Shown here: positions 24,574 to 35,672 of the stretch, one piece after another
Numbering within the stretch: position 1 is the stretch's first letter
Layout of the letters: every line of letters starts with the position of its first letter
NCBI GenBank assembly: GCA_963966185.1
Contig: CAWZYM010000188.1
Span: 711,501-775,500, forward strand
Reading direction: 5' to 3'
Origin: Rhabditoides inermis
Taxonomy: Eukaryota; Nematoda; Chromadorea; Rhabditida; Rhabditidae
DNA length: 64,000 nt
The notes under the pieces: model-generated
Told to the model about the DNA's origin: nothing
The model's database searches: none
What the model saw: only the letters and a program-made list of their open reading frames with translations
Position numbers and translations under genes: made by a program

Positions 24574-25529
24574 ATGTTCGGATTCGGTCTCTACGACTGG
24601 CTCTCGCATCCGAGCCCCGGCGACACTTGCTCATGCCAGCTGGGAACAAAGGTGGGTTCGCTTGTTTACTTGTGTACTTTTTATCATGTCACGTAAAGGT
24701 AAAGGTAAAGGTAGCCCCCGATTCAAGAGACTTATGAGTACTCTGCCGGGGTCGTGTCACGTACAGAAATCACTCCTGAGAACCTAAATTAGTCAAAGGC
24801 TGCTAAAAGAAGATGCATTCTAATCGGTTTACTGAAAAGTTAAAATGTAATCGTTTACAATACTTGCTTGTTTGTAATGCTCGTTTACTTGTTTACTCGT
24901 GCACAACATACTAAAGTCCTCTCCAATTCTCCAGGAGCACAATTTGTGCGCAAGCATGTTGTATACGCTGTGGCAAACAATTAACAAGATTTGGATCATG
25001 TTGCATGACTAGGACATCGATCAAGGAGTGCTTTCGTATATTCCAAATTGCGCTGTTTGCGCGCGACCGGTGGAAAAGTCGCCTTTGCGCACGAATGGTG
25101 CGGAGTTATTTGAACTGGAGAAATGGCGGGAATTTTATACTTTTCATACTTTCCTTGGCTTTTTTATACTTGCTTTCAGAAAACAGTGCTCTCGCTCGTC
25201 ACGTTTCTTCTCCTTATCACAATGGGTGTCGTTGAATACCTCTTCATTGACAAGTTTCACATGGTAAGTACGTTTCAATACGTTTTGTGATACGTTTACC
25301 GTTTCGATACGTTTTTCGATACGTTTACCGTTTCTATACGTTTTTCGATACGTTTACCGTTTCGATACGTTTTTCGATACGTTTACCGTTTCGATACGTT
25401 TTTCGATCCGTTTACCGTTTCGAAACGTTTCACTCTTTTCATTTCAATCGATCGCACAGTCGGTCCGATTTTACGGTTCACCGCAACGATGCGTGATAGG
25501 CGCATTAAATGGTCGAGTAGCAATGGAGG

Positions 25530-25572
<43 letters not shown>

Positions 25573-27403
25573 CAGAGAGACAGAGAGACAGAGAGAGAGA
25601 GAGAGAGGATAGAGAGGTAATTCCTTTCGCAGCCGTTTCCATGCGGATGTGTGTGTGTGCAAATGACTGCCAGCCTGTATCCCCCGAAACCCAAAACAAT
25701 TACGCGGGAAAGCAGATGAAGAAGAACACAGTGATGTGTTTGTGTTTGCAGTTTTTTTTGATTTTTGCATTTCCATAACTATGAGAAAGGTACATAACAT
25801 TTGTTTGAGATCACTTTTTTTGCAACAGAGATTGAATCTTTGTTGCAAAAAAAAACCATTTCCAAATGCTAACTAGCAATTATGTTGATGTGCAGACACA
25901 AGAGAAGACAGGTACAAATAATTCAGTTGAAAGCTTGCAAAGAGATTGAACTTAATAAGAAATCTAATTGCAGATTCTCCCTCCGCTCGCACATGCTTCA
26001 CTCTTTCTCGTTGAGCTCGTATCATATCTGGTGAATTTACCAATAAATAATCAATATATCAATCAATATTTCAGATCTTCATTCACGCGCTGTTTAGCGA
26101 GAAGAAACACTGTTTCCTGCCACTCATGATCACGCAGGTATGCAAAAAAAGAAATTCATAAAGTATTACGTTAATGTTTATATGTGAAAAGTATTGCATT
26201 GCTTTCACATCACAACCCTTTGACTCGGTAAACTTCGAACGTTTACGTGTTTATGAGGTACTTGTACATACAATTTTATGCAGCAGATTACATTACGAAT
26301 CATGCAACTTCAGTTATGTATGTTTTCTGTCACGTCTATCTCTTTTTTCTTTCAGTCAGTTCTCGAATAGCAAAGCACGAATCGAACAGTTTCTTTACAT
26401 GAAACACCAGAGAAACGTTGAAAACATTATGAACACAAGCTTTGCAAGATGATGAAAAAAAATCGCTCAAACCAATAAAGAAACGAAAAAAAAAACTTGA
26501 GAGTCTTGCAAACTGCTTTAATGTATGCCTGCAGGTGCTGCGTATGTTGATTCTCTCGGCCATCATCGTCTTCTACGTGGCGCGCCTGTTCGCCAGCGAG
26601 AACGAACAGGTGAGAGATTGACTTATATCTTGGATCTCTGATCTTAAGGTGATCTTAACGATCTTAATAAGTTTATCTCTACGAGCGGGTGAGAGTCATT
26701 TCACTTAGATCATAGATTCTCTCTAAAAAAAACTTTCGGTTCTGTCCCGTTGGTTTGTGAAAGACGATTTCGCTTGTGTAAGTACTCTTAAGTTTCACAA
26801 TTCTTACTAATTCTCTGTGTGTTAAACACATTCAATATGTCAAACACCCTGAGAACTGAAATACTATAAAATAGCTGGATTGAACGTACGTTTCACCAGT
26901 CTAATGAATCACCGGTTTCTTATTCACTTCTATTTCACAATTACTGTAGCTATAATCATGTGTCTTTTGTCGAACTTATAATTTTTTTATTTTAAGGTTC
27001 GTGCCTTCATTCCCGGATTCGAGTACAACGACTATACGCGCACAGGTGATTTTTTTGAAACTTTTTTTTTATTTTTATCATTTCGAGACAATTAAAAGAT
27101 GTAGTATTTGGAAAATTTTTGCATTTTGCAAAAAAAAAAACAGCATCCGGTTTCGATTCCATCCACCAGAGTGTGAACCTGTACCACCCGGGACTATGTA
27201 CAATGTATTCACAGTAACATAAACTTAAATATTAATAGCTCGGCAAAATTATATAGAAATGTGGTTTGCTTTTTCTATTGTATTGTGTTGTGCACTCATC
27301 TCTAGGGAAGCGGAAGTCAATTCATATTCCCTCTTCTATTTGCCTCATCCTCATTTACTATGCATAAAAGATGTGCTCACTGTACTACTCCAGAGACGAG
27401 AAG

Positions 27404-27449
<46 letters not shown>

Positions 27450-27469
27450 GAGGAGAGAGAGACGAGAAG

Positions 27470-27509
<40 letters not shown>

Positions 27510-28327
27510 AAAGTGCAATGTATGCCCTTATGACGACACATAAAAAGTCATATTGGTTGGTTGAACACAGGGACCGAGATATTAGAATAACACTATTATG
27601 GTTTTCTTGTAAGTTCTAGTTTTGTTCTCGCATAGTACTGGTTTTGTTTTGCGTGAAGTTCTCTATATTGACCTTTGACCAGAGAGAACCAGGATGTATC
27701 AGAAATTTTGAAATGTAATCACAATCACAGCAATCATTATAATAAAATCATTTATTAAATATATTTATCATAACCTCTCTCTGCAGCCAAGTGGACGGGG
27801 AAGCTGCTCGGACACCTGTTCTTTGTTCTGGGAGGACACCTCTTTCTGTTCTACGTGTGCTACGCCTGCTATAAGGTGGGTTCGATACCCTCACTCTTCG
27901 TATTCTTCGTATACTACAGTTTTGGCTGGATACTCATACACATTCCTATTATGTTTGACTTGGAAATGTTTATATGAGCGGTTGACTTTGTTGGTGACAC
28001 CTCAATTCGAAATCATAGCGACACATTCATAGTGAACTTTTACTGGATTACAAGAGATACACGAAATCGAAATGAAGACCACTCAATCTGAGACAATCTC
28101 CTTTTGCAGCTCTACTCCCAGTTCCACTCCTCCTTCTATGACCAGTCCAAGCCCGTCTACTCGCAGGTGACTTAATAGACGTAATGACTTACGTAAGTAA
28201 GTGACTTAACTAAGTTACTAAGTATCTTAAATTAACATTTCAGGCACCCCTACACCACAACGTAATCGTTCTCGAGCAACCCATCGAAGAGGCGATGTAT
28301 GGAAAGAAGAGAGCGGAAGTGAAGTAG
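24574..28327 (+). CDS. uncharacterised multi-pass membrane protein, 192 aa
   Basis: Eight exons: 24574-24651, 25180-25263, 26075-26137, 26535-26609, 26997-27045, 27787-27875, 28110-28166, 28244-28327; phases agree throughout. A TTTCTCAG acceptor lies one base before the ATG, which suggests SL trans-splicing. AATAAA lies at 28609-28614. Hydrophobic segments: residues about 28-49 (TVLSLVTFLLLITMGVVEYL), about 76-94 (VLRMLILSAIIVFYVARLF) and about 122-143 (LLGHLFFVLGGHLFLFYVCY). The N-terminus carries a short Cys pair (TCSC); the C-terminus is charged (KKRAEVK). I do not recognise the family and no function is claimed. An in-frame alternative exon near 24932 was rejected because it runs into a stop. 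Confidence 0.8.
25266..25435. repeat. 29-bp tandem repeat built on ATACGTTT
   Basis: About four copies of a 29-base unit containing TACGTTTACCGTTTC and TACGTTTTTCGA, directly after the donor at 25264 in intron 2 of the membrane protein gene. Confidence 0.85.
27399..27507. repeat. (GA)n microsatellite
   Basis: Purine tract in intron 5 of the membrane protein gene. Confidence 0.95.
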
Positions 28328-28749
28328 ATCAGTGATCTACCACCGATCTACCCAGATCTACCAGATCTACTCAAGCTTATGTAGATCATACTTGTGAACT
28401 CTAACTCTAACTACCCCTACGTGTCAGCTCTATTGATTCTGTGTCTCATTCACAAACTCTCGCAGCAGCCATCTCAAGCCACTCATAATAATCAGCTGAT
28501 CTGTTATCAGCTGATCAATCGATAATCAGCTGATCGCCAGTAGCCCAGTGTGTATACCCAGTTCTCACGTGTACAGTTCGTTTCATCATCGTGTTCTTTG
28601 TGAGTGATAATAAATCGTGTTCTTTTGATAAGGATATATGTCATGTTCATGTTCATTCACTACACCTTTTCCAATAATAGAATAATTTATGCGCTCGACA
28701 TAGCTCTCTGTTCAATGAAGAGTACAGACAGATAGAGAGAGAGAGAGAG

Positions 28750-28803
<54 letters not shown>

Positions 28804-29616
28804 GATTCCGAGTCTCCATGGTAATACCGCATGAAAAAGGAGTCGAGTAAGAAAAGAGGCACCCGCAAACTCTAGGGACACACAACAATTATATCAAAAA
28901 TGAAAAAAAGAATCGGAAAATATGCACAGTTGAGATTCGCACCGTCCATTTCGCGGCAATACGATAAGTGATAAGGGATCACAGTGATAAGACTGAAGTA
29001 ATAATGATAAACTGACAAGAGGCTCAGGGAGGATCAAGTCAACCCGAAAGCGGTTATTCAATGGACCAGGAAAGTGTCCCAGGGCCTCTGCTCGAAAATG
29101 AACTAGATATGGCTCAATCGATAGCCAAGGGTCTCCTGATCATTGCTGTCTATGATCAATTTTGCCGCGGAGCACGTTCAAGTACCGTAATCCTCGTCCG
29201 AAAGTTCGAAATTTGCAAACAGAAAACCTTTTTGAAAACCAATAGTGACTTTTTTTCACGAAAAGACCTTCAATATCCATTAAGAACACCATTAGCTATC
29301 AGAAAAACTTTTCGGTTCATGATTTTGTCTTTTACGAGGCAAGTTATAGCCAAAAAACGTGAATCGCGCTGTAAAATGACTTTCCTAACTTTAAAAAAAA
29401 CGTGCATTTTTCTATATAAACTATGTCAAGACGTGCTCCGCAGCGAAAATGATTATAGACAACATTAATCAGTAGACCAAAAGCTTTCGAAATGTGCCTT
29501 GAGATGGAAAATCCGAGCGGAGGACCTGAGCAACTTCCCTTGTGAATAACAGCTAAAGTGGGTCGACAACAATCCGCACATCGCGAAAAAGAGACAGACA
29601 AAACGCGCCATCCCGT
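28328..29616. other. convergent 3' intergenic region
   Basis: Holds the poly(A) signal at 28609-28614, a (GA)n tract at 28733-28801 and the foldback at 29075-29540. No gene was supported. Confidence 0.6.
29075..29540. mobile_element. foldback element with diverged arms
   Basis: About 100 bases at 29078-29180 resemble the reverse complement of 29430-29537. Shared landmarks are GCGGAGCACGTTC at 29167 against GACGTGCTCCGC near 29431, and CTCTGCTCGAAAATGAAC against a diverged copy near the right end. No clear target duplication was found. Confidence 0.5.
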
Positions 29617-30304
29617 TCAGCCCAGCAGCATCTCGGCGCAGTTCCTCAGCCCGCTTGCGATCGTTCTTTTCGTGCTCGTCTCCTCTCCAGACGACGTCGC
29701 CCGCCGCGTCGCCGACTCGATGTCGCCGTAGTAGTCGTCCACCGGGTCCTGGAATGGCGGGAGAATCAGTAATCGATTTCTGAAAATTTGCCCTTCGAGC
29801 TGTCCTCAGGTTCAGGTGGATGTATTATTTCGTTTTGTTTAAAACTTGGTTGGATATAATGAAAAGGTGCGGAAATTGACGCAAAAGGGATTAACAATGT
29901 ATGGGACACTATAACATATCCAAGTGTTGTGCACTAACTAACCTTCTTGTCGTCTGTGCCAGCAATGACGGACGATGCGGTGTGGACTGAGGAAGAGGAG
30001 GAAGAGGAGGAGGAGGAGGAGGAGGAGGAGGAGGAGGAGAAGGAGGAGGAGGAGCCACTCAACTAAAATGACGATCGTGAGTCTACGGTTAATCTCTTCA
30101 GAAGCGATTCCGTGTCTCGAATTTGGAACGATTCAAAAAGCAATTCCGATGTGTTTAGGATTCGGGACAGTTTGAAAGATATCTCAACTTGAGTGAGATG
30201 CTGTAAGACCCACCTGATCATAGTAATCGTCGCCGCGCTTCACGCGACGGTAGCCAAAATCGTCAAACTCTTCGACCTGCAACATCTCTCTCTCTCCCTC
30301 CCCC

Positions 30305-30340
<36 letters not shown>

Positions 30341-33300
30341 TACCTGTTCCTCTTTCTCCTGTCCAGCCACAGCGTCGAATGCCGCCGAGCGAGTCGTGCG
30401 AGTCTGAAGAAGTTTTTAAATGTATTTTGAATAGAGCAATTTTTCTTTCAATAATTATCGAGTCATTTGACATACGTCTTCGAGGTTTATTGAACATCGT
30501 AGGAACCAAGTTATCGTAATTTGTTAATTACGCAAAGTCGAGCGCATGAAACGTAATTTGTTGTTCTTGTTGTTGTTTTTGTTATTCACTACATTGTGAT
30601 GGAATTGATGCCTATTCAAAAGCTCTGGTATTGTTTGCTTGAAACCTACTCTTTGACAAACTTCTTCGAGGTCAGAACAAAAACACCTTTAAAGGAACAT
30701 ACCACTCTAAATTTCGTGTGCAAACTACGACTACCACGTGAAAATACATTAAAATACAATCACTTTTCATCAATAAACCATATGCTACAAATGAAGATAA
30801 GGTGTAGAAAACGCCTCGCGAAGTTGTGTATTTCGTAGTGAGAAATACCGAAATATGCCGTAGATGCACAACGCACATTTCTAAAACCAAAAATTTGTAT
30901 GCTCATATGACTATCAATGATAATCATATGTGCATATACACACAATGACATATGTAACAATCCATTAATTAGTGTGCTTTGTGCGCACGGAATGTTCTAC
31001 GGCACATTTCGGTATTTCTCACTACGAATCACAATAACTTTGCGAGGCGTTTTCTACATCTTATCTTCATTTTTAGCATATAGTTTATTTATGAAAAGTG
31101 ATTGTATTTTCACGTATTTTCACGTAGCAGTCGTAGTTTACACACGAAATTTAGAGTGGTACGTTCCTTTAATGTTTCTATCAATTGCACGGGCCAGTCC
31201 TCTGATCTACCTGTGTGATCCGTTTTATCCTATTTTTGTGTTTATTTATACATTCCTTTCCTTTCTCTGCCAGCGCGCGGTCGCGTGCCTTCCCCTGTTA
31301 TTCCCCGACCCCTGAACAATGCTGTGCGGCGGAGGACACTAACCGGACTGGTATTCGATTTTGCTACTCTCTACATCTACGGCATTGAGACTGGAGAGGA
31401 ATCCTCGAAGACGATGACACTCTTGGAGACGTCTCTTCGCGATCGATCGTTGAAGCCCGGATCTTCCGCCGCCGAGATCGAAACTTCCCCAGAAGCCGCA
31501 AGCAGGGGATGACAAGCACCACCAACAGCACGCACGCATCCACGGGACTACCGAAATCCGTGTTAATGGGATTCGCAGTAGGCATTGCATTACTGTATTT
31601 TACCGTAACCTTGCCGTAATTTACATAATTGTAATGTGCTATTTGATTCGAGATAAATAATCTGATCTGATCTGTGTTTATTTATTTCCCAATCACGCTT
31701 GCCGTATTCACTCTTATTATGTGTTTGTCCTGTGTTCTTCTATATAGTATACACGGTAATAAATATTATTATTAATACTCTTCGGTTTGACCACCGCACC
31801 TGTTCGAGCATCATGACCGGCCCATCTCGGCTGAACATGATCGAGTTCCTCTCCAGACCGGGGATGGACGGGAAGGGGGGAAGGGTCGGGATGCCGATGA
31901 CCTGAGCATTGTTGAATTAACATTAACATTCGATATGTTTCACGGTGTATGTAATAGTGTAAGCAATGTGGTCGAGCAATCAGCCGATGTTGTTGCAATT
32001 TCCATACTACGAAAGGTACGAAAGCTCACAATCATATTTCGGAAGTAATTAATACGTTTCACCAGATGTGTATGAGTGCACGCTATGTCGTTGAGTCAAT
32101 TCGTCACCAGTTTTAGTTGTCGTGACCTTTAAGGTGCGGTCAGTCTCTTCGGAATCAATTCAGAAGTGTTTCGAAGAGATCGCAAGGCATTCCGAAGTGT
32201 TCGGGGGTATTCGAAAGTGTTTCGAAGGCAATTCGGGAGTGTTTTGAGGGCAATTCGCAAGGCAATTCCGTAGTGTTTCGTAGGCTTTCGGGAGTGTTTC
32301 GAAGAGACTGACCGCACCTTAAGGTGCGGTCAGTCTCTTCGAAATCGATTCCGAAGTGTTTCGAAGGGATCGCAAGACATTCCGAAGTGTTCGGGAGTGT
32401 TCCGAGGGCGATTCGCCAGGCAAGTCCGAAGTGTTTCGCAGGCATTCGGGAGTGTTTCGAAGAGACTGACCGCAACTTAACCAAAACAATTTCTACAATC
32501 CCGCTAATCACATCCACTATTTAAGTAGTTTTTATTTGCGAACGTCAATCATGCAATCAAGATAAAGCGAAGATTGTTCGCATTGCATTTCACATGTTTA
32601 TGTTTGTATGTCGATCGGAAAACGTAAACACTTGCAAGTTGACAGTCAAAGGTTTGAACAATAAACAAAAAATCAAACCCATTATTGTTTTGTTTTTCTT
32701 TTATCATTGATAAATTCACCTGGGACATTTTGGTAAGACTACAATGCAATATAGGACGCAAAGCGATTTCGAGTGGACGATACGTTTCACGTAAAATGGT
32801 GCGTTACGTTCATTCAATGGTTCTTCGACACAATATTGCATAACAAAACTACGAATTCGTACAAAACCACTTCCACAAGCTCACCAACGTAGTTGATACG
32901 TTTCACTATATGCGTATCAGTACGCGCTACGTAGTTTGTCAATGTGTCCTCGACCTATGCAGACGACAAATTCTGGTGACCTTTCGGCCTTCCGCCCATA
33001 TAAAAGCATTTCCACAAGCTCACCAACATACTTCCACGTATTTGATACGTCTCACCAGATGTGTATCAATGAACGCTATGTGGTCGAATCAATTGGTCAT
33101 CTCCACTACTTAATGAAACCCTCGTGACTAATAATTTTAGTGACCCTATGCGTGCGCTTATGGATCATGCTCAAACAAAAAAAATCTCATTTTTTAGACT
33201 GTAAGTGATGAATACATTCGTCTAACTGTCCTACACCTGCTACCTTCATAAACACATAACTGAGTAATGCAAACGCATGCTATAGTGCGGCCCGCAAATG

Positions 33301-35633
33301 AGTTCCCATCTTTTCACGAGAGACATTAGGGTGGTTAGACAACGATCAGAACACTTCGGATGATGTTATCAACGTAACAAAATTTTGCGTGGGTAGCCAG
33401 GGTCGAACCCGCGGACCGCTGCTTGTCGAGCGAGAGCGATACCACTACGCCACGTGGTCATGTGACAGAATCTGTGGAGTAGAGCTATGAACGGCAAAAC
33501 AAAATTGCTGCGCATTTCGTTCAGTATACTGTATGTTCAAAATCCACGCTAATGTTTTCAACGAAAAATCCTGAGCTACGTGCGAGTCTATTATACAAAC
33601 TACAAACCATCAATGTCATCAATGATCCACTCACCAGCATATCAATGAAACAAACTACAAACTGCAAACTACATTGCACTAACCCACTAACATATCATGA
33701 AACCATCCGACTCACCAGCGCCGGCATTGGCTGAATGGGCGGCAGGGTCGGGAATGCGAGCGGGGGCGCGCTCGGCGGAGTGGGGAACCGCAGCGGAGGA
33801 GGCGGGGTGAACGAAGCGAGAAGGTCGTTGCGCAGCGACGGGAGCTCCTGGCCCGGCGGCTCCCTCCCGAACGGGACATCGGGACGCGAGGACCAGGTGT
33901 GCGAGCCGTAGGAGGGCTGGAGGTTGGCGTAATTGTGATTCCTTGTGAATACCGGGTGTTTCTAGTGGTAGACAGTGAGAGAGAGGGAGAGAGAGGGAAA
34001 GGGGGGGGGGGGGGGGTAAAGAGAGAGAGGGGGAGGGAGAGGAGGGGGGAGAGGGGAGAGAGAGAGAGGGAGAGGAGGGGGAGAGGGAGAAAGAGAAAGG
34101 GAGAGAGATAGGGAGAGAGAGAGAGAGAGAAAGAGAGATGGAGAGAGAGAGATGGACCTTGTCATTGTCGATGGGCACAAAGTCTGCCTGCTGATCGGTG
34201 GGATCTGCGCGCACCGGCACCTCCTGAAACAAAACATGGAAAATAAAATATTTTTTTAACATTCATCCGGATTTTCAATATCTGATCAAAAGCATTCACA
34301 CTCTCTTACTTTTTTGTCGGTGTTTTGTTTTGTTGTGAATAGAACAGTGATGACCTTAGCTGACAGATATTGCTATTTACAGTGCACATGATACATGTTT
34401 ACAGTTTACTAGCTGAAACGTATCACATTGTTACTGTGAAACTATATTTATTCCGGAATTTCAGTTCCGAAACAGATTGTTGCAGAACGCAATATCCACT
34501 ACATGTGCCAAATTTAAAACGTATGTTTGTATTGTACTTATGAAACACAATTTCTCGCGTAGGTTAAATTAGCTGGCATTTAAAAAGCAAGTTCGACGGT
34601 CAGAGTAAAAAGGCGGAGTCCGACAGTCAGAGCATCGTATTTCGAGCTGCAAGATCGAAACACTATCGATCTGGTGCAAACAAAACGCATATATTTAATA
34701 GCATTTTTTAACGCATTCAATTTTAACAACCACTTTTTTAAACGCATTCAATTTTAAAAACTACTTTTTGAACATTACGAAACTCGTAATTTTGACACTA
34801 AAAAAATTGTTAGGATTTTTTACTTTGTGTTAACACTACTTCGTTTTAACACTACTTTTTGAATTCGACAGCAGTCCGAAAATTGCCTAAAACGCAGTCA
34901 CACTACATGTCACGCGTGAAACGTATGTAATACATCGTTTTTCATTTCTACTATTTTTTGTATCATTGCTCATATGAAATTCTCATTCGGAACTGAGATA
35001 AAATCGAGCTCAAATTGTTAAAACACGGCGCAGCAACATATATTACACAAGTGAAGTGTATCAAATTTACCCAAAAAAAAACATCGAAACATGTTCGGCA
35101 ACTCACGGGTCTCGTCGCAGGCGGCTGCGGTCCCGGCATCGCGTCGCTCATCACAGTTTGTGTCGAGTGAGCAGTGTCGGGGTAGTCCCTTGCTGCGGTG
35201 TCCGTCCTCTCCTCCCCTTCCCTCGTCTCCGCCTCCTCTTGCGCCCGCTCCTCCTCCCGCGCGTCCTTCGCCGCGCTCGATTCGTCGGTGCGCGGACGCC
35301 GATCCGAGTTGTCGGACTAGAATATGATTTGTATAAGAATTGTATTACTATCTGATTGTGAAAGTATAACGTGCTATGATGCCTGACACTGAAATACGGC
35401 TTCTTCGTGTCCGTATGGTTGGTTGAGAGTTGAAGCACATATTTTCATTTCGATCACATTATATAATTTCGATCAAATTATATATAGCTATGATTGTTTA
35501 ACATTGTAAACTAAAAGTAGGAAGACAGCATTGCAGATCAAAAAAAAAAGTATCCATCAAAACCACTAACCTCACTCGGCTTTTCAATCGTTGTGATGAA
35601 CCTGAAATCAATTAAAATTGACTGATGAGTGTT

Positions 35634-35672
<39 letters not shown>

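Noticed and set aside
24932..25012. Alternative second exon of the membrane protein gene
   Set aside because: It reads into an in-frame stop, while 24651 joins 25180 in phase with a good acceptor.
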